A stretch of 64,000 nt of DNA from contig NZ_NHOU01000013.1 of assembly GCF_002179555.1 (NCBI RefSeq), forward strand, positions 1 to 64,000, given 5' to 3'. Shown here piece after piece: positions 41,258 through 50,239 of this stretch. The number at the start of each line of letters is the position of its first letter. Within the stretch, counting starts at the first letter, position 1. The DNA is from Salinicola salarius. Its GTDB lineage: Bacteria; Pseudomonadota; Gammaproteobacteria; Pseudomonadales; Halomonadaceae. The notes beneath the pieces were generated by a model. That model was not told the DNA's origin and ran no database searches. It worked only from the letters and a program-made list of their open reading frames with translations. The position numbers and the translations under genes were made by a program.

Positions 41258-42121
41258 TCAATCCCCCAGCGGCTGGCGGTTGTCGCCGCCGCGGTGGGCA
41301 TCGAGAGTGATCTTGAGTCGTCGCAGCTTGTCGCGGGTGCGCGAGCGGTGGCGCAGCGCCAGACCGAGGGCCAGCATGTCGATGGCGGCCATCATGGCGT
41401 AGCGCGACGACGACGGAAAATAGATGTAATCGGTCTCGCGGGCGGCCAGCGGCAGCGTGATATCGGCGACCTTGGCCAACGGCGAGCCGACCGCGGTGAC
41501 GGCCAGCACCCGGGCGCCGTATTGGCGCGCCAGTTCGGCGGCTTCGACGATTTCCGGTGTGTAGCCGGTAACGGAAAGCGCGACCACCACGTCGCTGGGC
41601 TCCAGGGTCGAGGCCACCATGCGCGGCAGCAGCGATTGCGGATAGGCGCTGATCGCGTAGCCGAGGCGGACCAGCCGGAACTGCAGCTCCTGCGCCATCA
41701 CCGTCGACCCGCCGCCGGCCCCGAACACCAGAATCTGGCGGGCGTCGTCGAGCATCGCCACTGCGCCCTCGACGTCCGCCTGCTCCATCAGCGTGCGGTT
41801 GAGCGCCAGCGTCTGGGCGGCGGTGTCGTAGATCACCCCGAGGCCATCGTCCTCGCTCGCTTCCTGGATGAAACGGCGGCCGGCAGCCAGCGCGCGGGTC
41901 AGGCGCGTCTTGAGGTCGCGCACGTTGCGACAGTCCACCGCGCGGGCGAAGCGGGTCACCGTGGCATCGCTCACCTCGGCGCGCCTGGCGATCTCGCCGA
42001 TGCTGGCCTCCGCGACGAAGTCGATATCGTCGAAGATCAGATTGGCGACCTTCTTCTCCGCCTCGCGCAGACTCGGCAGGCAGGCGGTGATGTGCGACAA
42101 GATGTCGATTTCCTGGCTCAC
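41258..42121 (-). CDS. MurR/RpiR-family regulator (HTH plus SIS domain)
   Basis: The 287-residue protein has an RpiR-type HTH (about 1-80: SIGEIARRAEVSDATVTRFARAVDC) and a SIS phosphosugar-type domain (about 110-260: ILVFGAGGGSTVMAQEL, VVALSVTGYTPEIVEAA). In D-amino-acid loci such regulators sense a pathway metabolite. The start is GTG at 42119-42121. A perfect 15-bp dyad, TGTTAGTCACTAACA, begins 34 bp upstream in the divergent gap, so it likely represses itself, the downstream deacylase-ridA-symporter genes and the divergent DSD1-like gene. Confidence 0.88.
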   Translation of the reverse strand: MSQEIDILSHITACLPSLREAEKKVANLIFDDIDFVAEASIGEIARRAEVSDATVTRFARAVDCRNVRDLKTRLTRALAAGRRFIQEASEDDGLGVIYDTAAQTLALNRTLMEQADVEGAVAMLDDARQILVFGAGGGSTVMAQELQFRLVRLGYAISAYPQSLLPRMVASTLEPSDVVVALSVTGYTPEIVEAAELARQYGARVLAVTAVGSPLAKVADITLPLAARETDYIYFPSSSRYAMMAAIDMLALGLALRHRSRTRDKLRRLKITLDAHRGGDNRQPLGD

Positions 42122-42154
42122 GTTGGGCTCGATAGTCGATAGGCAGTCAGTTCA

Positions 42155-42193
42155 TGTTAGTCACTAACATATTTTTATTTTGTGTGTTAGTAA
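42155..42193. promoter_or_regulatory. Probable RpiR operator: TGTTAGTCACTAACA plus a second half-site
   Basis: TGTTAGT-C-ACTAACA (42155-42169) is a perfect inverted repeat, and TGTTAGTAA (42185-42193) repeats the half-site 30 bp on, with an AT-rich stretch between that may hold the promoters. It lies in the divergent rpiR/DSD1-like gap. A 13-bp direct repeat, TGAGACAAAGGAC, follows at 42207 and 42220. Confidence 0.65.
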
Positions 42194-42296
42194 ATACCCC
42201 AAAGGTTGAGACAAAGGACTGAGACAAAGGACTGAGAAGACAGACTTGGTGACGACGATCACCACAAGCACAACATTCGCGACAGGAGAAGAACCG

Positions 42297-43517
42297 ATGG
42301 CTGACCCGATGACGTCTTTGGCGCCGCCGCAGAAAGGCACGCCGCTTTCGACCCCCGCCAATCTGCTGGCGGACGTGCCGCTGCCGGCGGCAGCGATCTT
42401 CGAGGCACCGCTGGCGCACAATCTCGCCTGGATGCAGCGTTTCGCGGACGATCACGGCGCCAAACTCGCGCCCCACGGCAAGACGACGATGGCGCCGGCG
42501 CTGTTCAAGCGTCAGATCGAGGCGGGCGCCTGGGGTATCACGCTGGCGACGGCGGTGCAGACGGTGGCGGCGCATGCGCATGGCATCGATCGCGTGCTGA
42601 TGGTCAATCAACTGGTCGGCCGACCGAACATGACGCTGATCGCGGATGCCATCGAGCGTGGCCTCGAATACTACTGCGTGGTCGATGGTGCCGATAACGT
42701 GCGCAATCTGGGGCGCTATTTCGCCGAACGTGGGCTCACGCTCAACGTGCTGATCGAGCTGGGCATCGATGGCGGTCGCTGCGGTTGTCGCGACGCCGAA
42801 CAGGTCGAGGCGCTGGTGGCGGCGATCGCGGAGCAGCCGGCGCTGGCGCTGGTGGGTATCGAAGGTTACGAGGGGATGATCGCTGGCGGTGACGAGATCG
42901 CCGCCGTGCGCGCCTACGGCGAGCGACTGATCGATACCGTCCGGAAGTTGCAAGCCAGTGGCGTGCTCCAGCGCGAGGCGCCGATCGTCACCGCGTCCGG
43001 CTCCAAGTGGTTCGATCTGATTGCCGAAGCGTTCGACAAGGCAGAGCTGCGCGAACGCTACACGCCGGTGCTGCGGCCCGGCTGCTACGTGGTTCACGAT
43101 CACAAGCTCTATGCCGGTGCCATGGACGCCGTGAAATCGCGCCACCCCGGGCTCGAAGGAGAATTGCAGCCGGCGCTGGAGGTGTTCGCCCATGTGCAGT
43201 CGTTACCCGAGCCGGGCCTGGCTATCGTCGCGCTGGGCAAGCGCGATATCGGCCACGAACCGGATCTGCCGCTGCCGCTGCGTCTTTATTCATCGGCCAC
43301 GGAGAACGCGACGCCAACTGATATCAGCGCGTGGCGAACGACGCACATCATGGACCAGCACGTCTTTCTCGAGATTCCCGCAAATGCCGAGATCGCCGTC
43401 GGCGATGTCATCGCTTTCGGCACCTCGCATCCCTGCCTGACCTTCGACAAGTGGCGCCGTCTGCTGCTGGTCGACGAACGGCTGGGGGTGAAGGAGATTC
43501 TCGAAACCTGCTTCTGA
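42297..43517 (+). CDS. DSD1-like PLP-dependent D-amino-acid lyase/deaminase (alanine-racemase fold)
   Basis: This 406-residue protein has an alanine-racemase-type barrel with PLP lysine in LAPHGKTTMAP (Lys about 62) and a C-terminal metal site TSHPCLTFDKW (His about 378, Cys about 380). These mark the D-serine dehydratase/D-threonine aldolase (DSD1) group. Members deaminate or cleave D-beta-hydroxy amino acids; the precise substrate is open. The ATG at 42297 follows AGGAGAA at eight bases; an upstream GTG at 42246 is less likely. Divergent from rpiR and presumably its target. Confidence 0.85.
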   Translation: MADPMTSLAPPQKGTPLSTPANLLADVPLPAAAIFEAPLAHNLAWMQRFADDHGAKLAPHGKTTMAPALFKRQIEAGAWGITLATAVQTVAAHAHGIDRVLMVNQLVGRPNMTLIADAIERGLEYYCVVDGADNVRNLGRYFAERGLTLNVLIELGIDGGRCGCRDAEQVEALVAAIAEQPALALVGIEGYEGMIAGGDEIAAVRAYGERLIDTVRKLQASGVLQREAPIVTASGSKWFDLIAEAFDKAELRERYTPVLRPGCYVVHDHKLYAGAMDAVKSRHPGLEGELQPALEVFAHVQSLPEPGLAIVALGKRDIGHEPDLPLPLRLYSSATENATPTDISAWRTTHIMDQHVFLEIPANAEIAVGDVIAFGTSHPCLTFDKWRRLLLVDERLGVKEILETCF

Positions 43518-43546
43518 TAACGGCGCCGCATCCGCCATTAAAAAAG

Positions 43547-43561
43547 TGGAAACGGTTTCCA
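43547..43561. promoter_or_regulatory. LacI-type operator-like palindrome TGGAAACGGTTTCCA
   Basis: A perfect 15-bp inverted repeat with a central G, immediately upstream of a -35-like TTGACG. GGAAAC-GTTTCC dyads are typical of LacI/GalR-family operators. No LacI-family gene is in the window. The surrounding 448-bp gap (43518-43965) has no protein gene but appears to contain a small transcription unit. Confidence 0.55.
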
Positions 43562-43567
43562 TAAATA

Positions 43568-43596
43568 TTGACGCTCGGGCGTTGCTCGCTTAATTT
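43568..43596 (+). promoter_or_regulatory. Sigma-70-like promoter for the candidate small RNA
   Basis: TTGACG (43568-43573) and TAATTT (43591-43596) are separated by 17 bp, with an AT-rich stretch just upstream of the -35. This is the best promoter match in the gap and predicts a start near 43603. Confidence 0.5.
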
Positions 43597-43602
43597 GGCA
43601 CC

Positions 43603-43784
43603 CTGTGAGCATCGGTCGCGGCCATTTTTCCGCGCCGTTGGCTGCACGACAGTCATGCGATGGTTCGCGGATCAGGCCCGGCGGTATCCGGGCAGGCGTG
43701 CCATTCCCGAGCGCTCTTCCGTCGGGATGAGACCTAACGAATCATTGACGGAAGTTTTTGGCGAGCCATTGGCTCGCCTTTTTT
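43603..43784 (+). ncRNA. Candidate small RNA with strong terminator
   Basis: Between the TTGACG/TAATTT promoter and the terminator at 43760-43784 lies about 180 nt with no convincing coding frame. Two hairpins are predicted: GCCCGG (43676-43681) with CCGGGC (43688-43693), and CTTCCGTC (43716-43723) with GACGGAAG (43747-43754). A terminator stem then abuts. I recognise no known RNA family. A leader of a lost gene is the main alternative. Confidence 0.45.
43755..43784 (+). terminator. Rho-independent terminator of the candidate small RNA
   Basis: GGCGAGCC (43760-43767) and GGCTCGCC (43771-43778) form a perfect 8-bp stem with loop ATT, followed by six T's (43779-43784). The nearest plus-strand protein gene ends 240 bp upstream, so it more likely serves the small transcript. 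Confidence 0.85.
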
Positions 43785-43965
43785 ATGCCAGGGGCTTATG
43801 ACTAGTTTATGCCTGGGGTTGCCGCTGTGAAGGCTGACGCCGGAGGGCAGGTTCGGCATATGCCACCTCTTGGTGACGCCTGAGCGAGCGACGGGGCTCT
43901 CCGCCCTGTCGCTCGTCGGCTCGGCGCCGTCGTTCGTTGGAATGGCTGGCTGCCTGGCGGCGCGC

Positions 43966-44763
43966 TCAATTCTGAACGGAGATGACGGAGCCGCCGTCGA
44001 CACGGATATTGCTGCCGTTGACGAAAGAGGCGTGCTGCGACACCAGCATGGCGATCACATGGGCGACTTCCTGCGCTTCGCCGCGGCGTTTGGCGACGAT
44101 GCCGGGGCGCTCGTTCTCGAGAAAACTTGCGATCGCCTCTTCGAAGGAAACGCTCAGTTGATCGGCGCGCTGTGTCATCATGCCGTCGGTCATCGGCGAG
44201 GCGATGAAGGCAGGGGCGACGGTATTGCAGAGCACGCCGTGTGCCGCTTCCTTGTAGGAGAGGTTCTTGACGAAGGTGCTCAGCGCCGCCTTGGCGGTAT
44301 TGTAGACCGCCTCTTCCCAGTAGGGTTGAACGCTGTTTTCCGACGTGATGCAGATGAAACGGCCCCAGCCGCGATCGCGCATGGCGGGAATGGTGGCGCG
44401 AGCCACTCGCACGGCAGAGAAGAAGTCGATCTGCCAGGCGTGTTCGTAATCCCCGTCGGTGAGTTCCAGCGGATCGCCCTTGGCGCCGGTGACGCCGGCG
44501 GTGTGGATGACGATATCGATCGCGCCGAAGTGCTGCACGCCCTTGGCGACCAGTTCGTCCACTTCCGCTTGCCGCGTCACGTCTGCCGTCAGGCATAGCG
44601 GCTCGCCCGGCAAATCGTTAGCGGCGCGCTCGAGCGCTTGCGGGTCGAGATCGGTGAGCACCAGATTGACGCCTTCGGCCGCCAAGGTATGGGCCGTGGT
44701 CAGGCCGATACCACTTTGCGCGCCGGCGATTAATGCGGTTTTACCGAGAATGCCCAAATCCAT
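43966..44763 (-). CDS. SDR-family oxidoreductase
   Basis: The 265-residue short-chain dehydrogenase has cofactor motif GAQSGIG (about 14-20; the usual TGG is replaced by AGA), an IHTAGV segment in place of NNAG, and the active-site YNTAK. The ending VNGSNIRVDGGSVISVQN is classic SDR. The ATG at 44763 follows GGGAGG by seven bases; the upstream extension is rejected. Not in an obvious operon; divergent from the TonB receptor. The substrate is unknown. Confidence 0.85.
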   Translation of the reverse strand: MDLGILGKTALIAGAQSGIGLTTAHTLAAEGVNLVLTDLDPQALERAANDLPGEPLCLTADVTRQAEVDELVAKGVQHFGAIDIVIHTAGVTGAKGDPLELTDGDYEHAWQIDFFSAVRVARATIPAMRDRGWGRFICITSENSVQPYWEEAVYNTAKAALSTFVKNLSYKEAAHGVLCNTVAPAFIASPMTDGMMTQRADQLSVSFEEAIASFLENERPGIVAKRRGEAQEVAHVIAMLVSQHASFVNGSNIRVDGGSVISVQN

Positions 44764-45006
44764 TGCCAAGCCTCCCTGCTTACGATTGGATTGCTCGAGG
44801 AATGCAGTATTCGAGCCTCCAGCATGGTCAAGGTCGCGAATTCTTGCCAACCGGCAGCCGTGAGGCTTGGCCTTGCGGGAGCGCCATCGAGGCGTAAAAA
44901 TGGCGCCCGTCTGTGACCGTGCGAGTCGGAACGCTCGCCAAAAGCGACACATCACGTCTTCACAAGCCGCTGGAAAAGCGGCAACACCTCCATTGCAGGG
45001 AACGCC

Positions 45007-47106
45007 ATGACATTTCGCTACCTTCCAACGGCTCTATGTCTGGGTGCCGTCCTGCCCGGCGTGGCGCTGGCACAGTCCGGCTCGGCACAGTCCGGCTCGG
45101 CGCCGTCTGCCGCGAGCCCGTCGGCGGCCGCGCAACCGGTGATCGAAGTCACCGCGCCGCGACTTTCCCGCGAGCTGTATGCCACGCCGGCCGCCGTCTC
45201 GGTGGTCGAGCGCGAGGAGATTCAGCAGGGCCAGCAACGGGTCCGTCTGGACGAGTCGCTGATCACGGTGCCCGGGCTCTTCCTGCAGAATCGCGACAAC
45301 TTCGCCCAGGGCGAACGGGTTTCCATTCGCGGGTTTGGCGCGCGGACGCCCTGGGGCGTGCGTGGCATCACCGTGCTGGTCGATGGCATTCCCTACACGT
45401 TGCCGGACGGTCAGGCGCAGCTGGATGCGATCGATCTCGACAGCGCCGAGCGCATCGAAGTGATTCGCGGCCCCAGCGCGGTGCAGTACGGCAATGCCGC
45501 CGGCGGCGTGATCAGCGTGACCACCGCGGACGGCAGCGACGATCCGGGCAGCCATATCCGTATCGAAGGTGGCAGTGACGGCTATCAGAAGACATCGGTC
45601 AGCAATGGCGGCGTCAACGGCCCCTGGTCGCACCACATCAGCGTGTCGGCGCTCAATGTCGACGGCTATCGCGACCATAGTTCGACCGAGAAATACCTGC
45701 TCAACGCCAAGCTGCGTCGTGAACTGGGGAGTGATCGCGCGCTCACGGCGATCGTCAATCTGTTGGATAGTCCCTACGCCGAGGATCCGGGTGGGTTGGA
45801 TGCAGCAACTGTGTCCAGCGACCGTGATGGGACGATAACGGGTAATGATTTCTACTCGCCGACCCGTATCGATGCAGGGCAGGAGGTCGATCAGCAGGTG
45901 ATTGGCCTGCAGTACGAGGATCTCTCCGCCGGCCCCGGCGAGTTCTACCTCAAGGGCTTCTATCTCAAGCGCGACTACCAGCAGCAGCTGGCCTACGCGG
46001 GTGACGACAACTTCGTCGCCTACGATCGCGACTACTACGGTGGCAGCGCCGAGTATCACCAGTCGCTGAGGCTGGGCGAGCTGCCGCTGCGCTACGTGGC
46101 CGGCGTGGACGTGGGACGTCAGGTGGATGACCGCTACCGGGAGGCGGTGAATATCGATGGCGATCATCAGGGGCGCACCGCCGACGAAACGCAGAAGGCG
46201 ACCTCGCTGGGCGCCTTTCTGCAGGGCGATCTCGACCTGACCGAGCGCTGGACACTCTCGCTCGGCACCCGTTACGACCGGGTCGATTTCGATATCGATG
46301 ATGATTACCGGAGCGACGGCGACGACAGCGGCGACCGTACCTTCGAGCAGTGGAGCGGCAGTGCCGGGCTCAGCTTCCGTTACCTGCCCACGCATCAGGT
46401 CTATCTCTCCACGGGCACCTCGTTCGAGACGCCGACCTTTGCCGAGTTCGCCAACCCGGCCGGTGTCGGGGGCTTCAATCCCGGCATCGAACCGCAGAAG
46501 GCGTGGAATCGCGAGATCGGCCTGCGCGGCAATTTCGACAACGGCCTCGATTACGACGTGGCGCTGTTCTCGACCCGGGTGCGGGATTCACTGGTCTCCT
46601 ATCAGATCGATGGTCGCGACTACTATCGCAATGCCGGCAAGAGCCAGCAGGACGGTATCGAGGCGGCGCTGGGCTGGCAGTTCCAGCCCAGCTGGCGCCT
46701 GGATAGCGCGCTGACGCTGGCCAAGTACGAATTCGATGACTTCGAGGACGCCGACGGCAACTATGACGGCAACCGGATTCCCGGCCTGCCGGAGAAGACC
46801 TGGGTCAATCGCCTGACCTGGCAGGGGCTCGGCCAGAGGTTCGCGACGGTGGAAACCCAGTACATCGGTTCGATGATGGCCGATGATGCCAACGAGGTGA
46901 AGATCGACGACGTCTGGCTGGTCAACCTGCGCGGCGGCGATGGCTGGCGCCTGGGCGGCGATACCTGGTTGAAGGGCTATGTCGGCATCCGCAATCTGTT
47001 CGACCGCGAGCACTATGCCAACGTGATCATCAACGCGACCAACGCGCGCTATTTCGATCCGGCACCGGGGCGGACGGTCTATGCTGGTATCGGTATCGAT
47101 TTTTGA
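45007..47106 (+). CDS. TonB-dependent outer-membrane receptor
   Basis: The 699-residue outer-membrane protein has a Sec signal peptide (about 1-22, cleavage after VALA), a TonB-box-like stretch PVIEVTAPRL, a plug domain (about 60-170: VPGLFLQNRDNFAQGERVSIRGFG-type and RIEVIRGPSAVQYG) and a C-terminal beta-barrel ending YAGIGIDF with terminal Phe. The RGFGARTPWGVRGI plug resembles PfeA/FhuE-like or FecA-like siderophore receptors, but the ligand cannot be assigned. A 15-bp direct repeat in the DNA duplicates AQSGS just after the signal peptide. It may be co-transcribed with the small lipoprotein downstream. Confidence 0.9.
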   Translation: MTFRYLPTALCLGAVLPGVALAQSGSAQSGSAPSAASPSAAAQPVIEVTAPRLSRELYATPAAVSVVEREEIQQGQQRVRLDESLITVPGLFLQNRDNFAQGERVSIRGFGARTPWGVRGITVLVDGIPYTLPDGQAQLDAIDLDSAERIEVIRGPSAVQYGNAAGGVISVTTADGSDDPGSHIRIEGGSDGYQKTSVSNGGVNGPWSHHISVSALNVDGYRDHSSTEKYLLNAKLRRELGSDRALTAIVNLLDSPYAEDPGGLDAATVSSDRDGTITGNDFYSPTRIDAGQEVDQQVIGLQYEDLSAGPGEFYLKGFYLKRDYQQQLAYAGDDNFVAYDRDYYGGSAEYHQSLRLGELPLRYVAGVDVGRQVDDRYREAVNIDGDHQGRTADETQKATSLGAFLQGDLDLTERWTLSLGTRYDRVDFDIDDDYRSDGDDSGDRTFEQWSGSAGLSFRYLPTHQVYLSTGTSFETPTFAEFANPAGVGGFNPGIEPQKAWNREIGLRGNFDNGLDYDVALFSTRVRDSLVSYQIDGRDYYRNAGKSQQDGIEAALGWQFQPSWRLDSALTLAKYEFDDFEDADGNYDGNRIPGLPEKTWVNRLTWQGLGQRFATVETQYIGSMMADDANEVKIDDVWLVNLRGGDGWRLGGDTWLKGYVGIRNLFDREHYANVIINATNARYFDPAPGRTVYAGIGIDF

Positions 47107-47188
47107 TTCTGGACCAGATGCCTGGTTCGATCTCTAAAAGAGCGGCGTTCGAGCATCGCCGCCATCAACGATGATTCAAGGAACCGTT

Positions 47189-47368
47189 ATGCGAATTCTC
47201 ATTGCGTTTGCCGGGGCGCTGGTCCTGTTCTCCCTGATCGGCGGCTGCACGTTCAATCGTTACAACGACGGGCAGCGCGAGGTGAAAGCGGGCGTGCCTC
47301 AGGAAGGGCCGACCAGCAATCCGGCGGATGCTTCGCGTGGGCAGAATGGTTCCGGCGAGCTGCCGTAA
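47189..47368 (+). CDS. Small lipoprotein
   Basis: This 59-residue peptide has an n-h-c lipoprotein signal MRILIAFAGALVLFSLIGGC with the lipidated Cys near residue 20, then a short hydrophilic tail ending NGSGELP. AAGGA precedes the ATG at 47189. After processing only about 40 residues remain at the membrane. I recognise no family. It lies 82 bp after the TonB receptor and just before a shared terminator, so it may belong to that unit. Confidence 0.7.
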   Translation: MRILIAFAGALVLFSLIGGCTFNRYNDGQREVKAGVPQEGPTSNPADASRGQNGSGELP

Positions 47369-47396
47369 ACACGTAGCGATACGCCTGACCTGACGT

Positions 47397-47421
47397 AAAA
47401 AGCCGCCCAAGGACGGCTTTT
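47397..47421. terminator. Bidirectional terminator between the lipoprotein and serA
   Basis: AAAAAGCCG (47397-47405) and CGGCTTTT (47414-47421) form a stem extended by CC/GG pairs, with A- and T-tracts on opposite sides. It suits the convergent lipoprotein and serA genes. Confidence 0.75.
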
Positions 47422-47465
47422 CGATCGTCGGCTCATTAAAGCATCTTTTCAGGCCTGGTCGTTCT

Positions 47466-48716
47466 TCAGGCCTGATAATCGCTCTCGGAGTAGAGCACGC
47501 GCAGGCGCAGGGTGTGGTCGACCTGCTTGAGCGCTTCCAGCGCCTGCTTGCCGTAGGCCTTGTCGACGTCGATGACAACATAGCCGACCTTGTCGTTGGT
47601 CTGCAGGAACTGGCCGGCGATGTTGATGCCGTTTTCGGACAGCACGCGGTTGATCTCGGAGAGCACGCCGGGCACGTTCTCGTGGATGTGCAGCAGGCGA
47701 TGCTTGTCCGGATGCGACGGCAGCGCCACCTCGGGGAAGTTGACCGAGGTGATGGTGGTGCCGTTGTCGGAGTAGGTCACCAGCTTCTCGGCGACTTCGA
47801 TGCCGATGTTCTGCTGCGCTTCCAGCGTGGAACCGCCGATATGCGGGGTCAGAATCACGTTCTCGAGACCGCGCAGCGGCGAGGTGAACTCCTCGTCGGC
47901 GCCCTTGGGCTCGACCGGGAAGACATCGATCGCCGCGCCCAGCAGCTTGCCGCTCTTGAGCGCTTCGGCCAGGGCCTCGATATCCACGACCGAACCGCGA
48001 GAAGCGTTGATCAGGATGCCGCCCTGCTTCATCAGCGCGATCTGCTCGGCGCCGATCATCCAGCGCGTCGACGGCAGATCCGGCACATGGAGGCTGACCA
48101 CGTCGGCGCGGGCCAGCAGCTCCTCGAGGCTGCCTACCTGGCGCGCATTCCCCATCGCCAGCTTGGTCACCACGTCGTAGTAGAGCACGTCGAGGCCGAG
48201 CGATTCGGCGAGTACGGAGAGCTGGGCGCCGATGCTGCCGTAACCGATGATGCCCAGCGTCTTGCCGCGGGTTTCATGCGAGTTCTTGGCGGATTTCAGC
48301 CAGCCGCCCTGGTGCGCGCGAGCGTTCTTCTCGGGGATGCCGCGCAGCAGCATGATCGTTTCGGCCAGCACCAGCTCCGCCACCGAACGGGTATTGGAGT
48401 AGGGCGCGTTGAACACCGGGATGGCGCGTTTGAGCGCCGCATCGAGATCGACCTGGTTGGTGCCGATGCAGAAGCAGCCGACGGCAGTCAGCTTTTCCGC
48501 CGCGGCGAAGACCCGCTCGTTCAGCTGGGTCCGGGAGCGAATGCCGATGAAGTGCACGTCGCGGATCTTTTCGATCAGATCGTCTTCGGCCAGCGACGTG
48601 GAGAGCGTCTCGATATTGGTGTAACCCGCGTTCAGCAGCGTATCCACGGCGGACTGGTGAATGCCCTCGAGCAGGAGGATCTTGATCTTGCTCTTGTCCA
48701 GAGACGTCTTGGCCAT
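47466..48716 (-). CDS. serA: D-3-phosphoglycerate dehydrogenase
   Basis: This 416-residue protein has the length of the E. coli-type enzyme that oxidises 3-phosphoglycerate in the first step of serine synthesis. It has the NAD-binding TLGIIGYGSIGAQLSVLAESLG, the LNASRGSVVD-type ILINASRGSVVDIEAL, the catalytic TPHIGGSTLEAQ with His, and a C-terminal ACT domain (about 340-416) for serine feedback. It stands alone; a 356-bp gap (48717-49072) upstream contains the GC-rich hairpin at 48968-48986 (ACGCCCC/GGGGGCGT) but no gene I can support. Confidence 0.95.
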   Translation of the reverse strand: MAKTSLDKSKIKILLLEGIHQSAVDTLLNAGYTNIETLSTSLAEDDLIEKIRDVHFIGIRSRTQLNERVFAAAEKLTAVGCFCIGTNQVDLDAALKRAIPVFNAPYSNTRSVAELVLAETIMLLRGIPEKNARAHQGGWLKSAKNSHETRGKTLGIIGYGSIGAQLSVLAESLGLDVLYYDVVTKLAMGNARQVGSLEELLARADVVSLHVPDLPSTRWMIGAEQIALMKQGGILINASRGSVVDIEALAEALKSGKLLGAAIDVFPVEPKGADEEFTSPLRGLENVILTPHIGGSTLEAQQNIGIEVAEKLVTYSDNGTTITSVNFPEVALPSHPDKHRLLHIHENVPGVLSEINRVLSENGINIAGQFLQTNDKVGYVVIDVDKAYGKQALEALKQVDHTLRLRVLYSESDYQA

Positions 48717-49072
48717 TGGTGGATCAACCCTTCTTCATCGGCTTGTGGCGACGGTGGCATGAAAGCCGCGTCGCGGTCATGGGGGGAAGACCTGGCGGGA
48801 CTGGGGCAGAAATCTCCGCCTCAGCGGCGCCAGCGGGCGCACAGCTTAACACAGACACTGCCGGGCGGGATGAAAATGACGCGGCTTCGACATGAACCCC
48901 GTGCATTCAAGATCGGCCGCGATAGGCGGCGAGGGCTGGCGGCAAGGCAGCCAATGACGGACGCGAAACGCCCCGCATGGGGGCGTCCGAAATGCCGTTT
49001 TGTTTTGTTGGGAGGGGGCGGCTTATTGGAGGGACGGTCGACAGCAGTGAAGCCTGCCGACAGCGCGGCGGT

Positions 49073-50239
49073 TCAGGGCGTCAGCACGATCTTGCGGCAG
49101 TCGTCCTGCTTGTCTTCGAACATGCGGTAGCCGTCGGCAGCCTGATCCAGCGTCATGCGGTGGCTGATGATCGCCTCGGGCTTGAGCTTGCCCTGCTCGA
49201 TGGCTTCCAGCAGCTTGGGCAGATAGTGATGAACGTGGGTCTGGCCGCCTTTCATGGTCAGGCCCTTGTCGAAGAAATCGCCGATCAGGAAGCCATCGAC
49301 GGCGCCGGCATAGACGCCCGGGACGCTGATATTGCCGCCGCGGCGCACCGCTGCCAGGCACTGATGGAGAGCGATGTCGCTGCTCTCGACCTCGAAGTTG
49401 TCCATCGCCGGCAGTTTGCCGCCGTGCCCCTTGGCCTCGTAGCCCACGGCATCGATCACCGCATCCACGCCTCGGTAGCCGTCGGTCATCTGGATGATCG
49501 CTTCAGCCACATCATCGACCTCATCGAAATTGAGCGTTTCGACGCCGTAGGCCTGCTTGGCGAAGTCGAGACGATAGCGCTGATTGTCGACCATGAGGAT
49601 CCGTTCGGCGCCTTCCATTCGCGCGCACGCTGCCGACAGCAGCCCCACCGGACCGGCACCGAAGATCGCCACGCTCGAGCCGGGCGTGATGCCGGCGTTC
49701 AGCACCGCCTGATAGGCGGTCGGCAGGATGTCGGACAGGAACAGCACCTGTTCATCGTCGAGCCCGTCGGCGATGGGGAACGGGCCGGTATTCGCCTGGG
49801 GAACGCGCACGTATTCGGCCTGCCCGCCGGGGATGCCGCCGTACATGTGGGAGAACCCGAACAGCGCGGCCGGCGCGGGGATCGATTTCTTGTTGAGGGC
49901 GCCGCCCTCGTCGGGATTGGTGGTCTCGCACGCCGCATAGAGCGCGTGCTGGCAGAAGAAGCAACTGCCGCAGGCGATGACGAAGGGCACCACGACGCGA
50001 TCGCCTTTCTTGACGCGGGTGACCGCCGGGCCGGCTTCTTCGACGATGCCCATGAACTCGTGGCCGAAGATGTCGCCCGGTTCGGTGGCTGGCATCGACC
50101 CCCGGTAGAGGTGGAGGTCGGAGCCGCAGATGGCAGTGGCGGTGACCCGCAGGACGATATCGTCGTCCTGCTCGATTTTCGGTTCGGGAACGTTTTCGAC
50201 GCGCACGTCGTGGCTACCCTGATAGACCAGTGCTTTCAT
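49073..50239 (-). CDS. Zinc-dependent alcohol dehydrogenase, glutathione-independent formaldehyde dehydrogenase-like
   Basis: The 388-residue MDR-family enzyme has the catalytic zinc motif [24 protein letters not shown], four structural-zinc cysteines ([16 protein letters not shown]) and the Rossmann segment [14 protein letters not shown]. The long insert after the zinc lobe resembles the FdhA-type, tightly NAD-bound dismutases that oxidise formaldehyde without glutathione. The ATG at 50239 follows AAGGAG. A 352-bp gap (50240-50591) then separates it from xseB; it holds a TATACT -10-like box at 50483-50488 and no gene. Confidence 0.88.
   Translation of the reverse strand: MKALVYQGSHDVRVENVPEPKIEQDDDIVLRVTATAICGSDLHLYRGSMPATEPGDIFGHEFMGIVEEAGPAVTRVKKGDRVVVPFVIACGSCFFCQHALYAACETTNPDEGGALNKKSIPAPAALFGFSHMYGGIPGGQAEYVRVPQANTGPFPIADGLDDEQVLFLSDILPTAYQAVLNAGITPGSSVAIFGAGPVGLLSAACARMEGAERILMVDNQRYRLDFAKQAYGVETLNFDEVDDVAEAIIQMTDGYRGVDAVIDAVGYEAKGHGGKLPAMDNFEVESSDIALHQCLAAVRRGGNISVPGVYAGAVDGFLIGDFFDKGLTMKGGQTHVHHYLPKLLEAIEQGKLKPEAIISHRMTLDQAADGYRMFEDKQDDCRKIVLTP

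Noticed and set aside
43568-43801. 77-codon frame across the candidate small RNA
   Set aside because: It runs through the promoter's -35 box and the terminator stem, lacks a Shine-Dalgarno, and has no recognisable features.
48968-48986. ACGCCCC/GGGGGCGT hairpin as a terminator for the alcohol dehydrogenase gene
   Set aside because: On the minus strand no T-run follows the stem. It may be structural, but I could not call a terminator.
47514-49130. 538-codon plus-strand frame opposite serA
   Set aside because: serA on the other strand has all its motifs. This frame is Asp/Arg/Gly/Gln-rich and typical of a shadow frame; its tail past serA has no support either.
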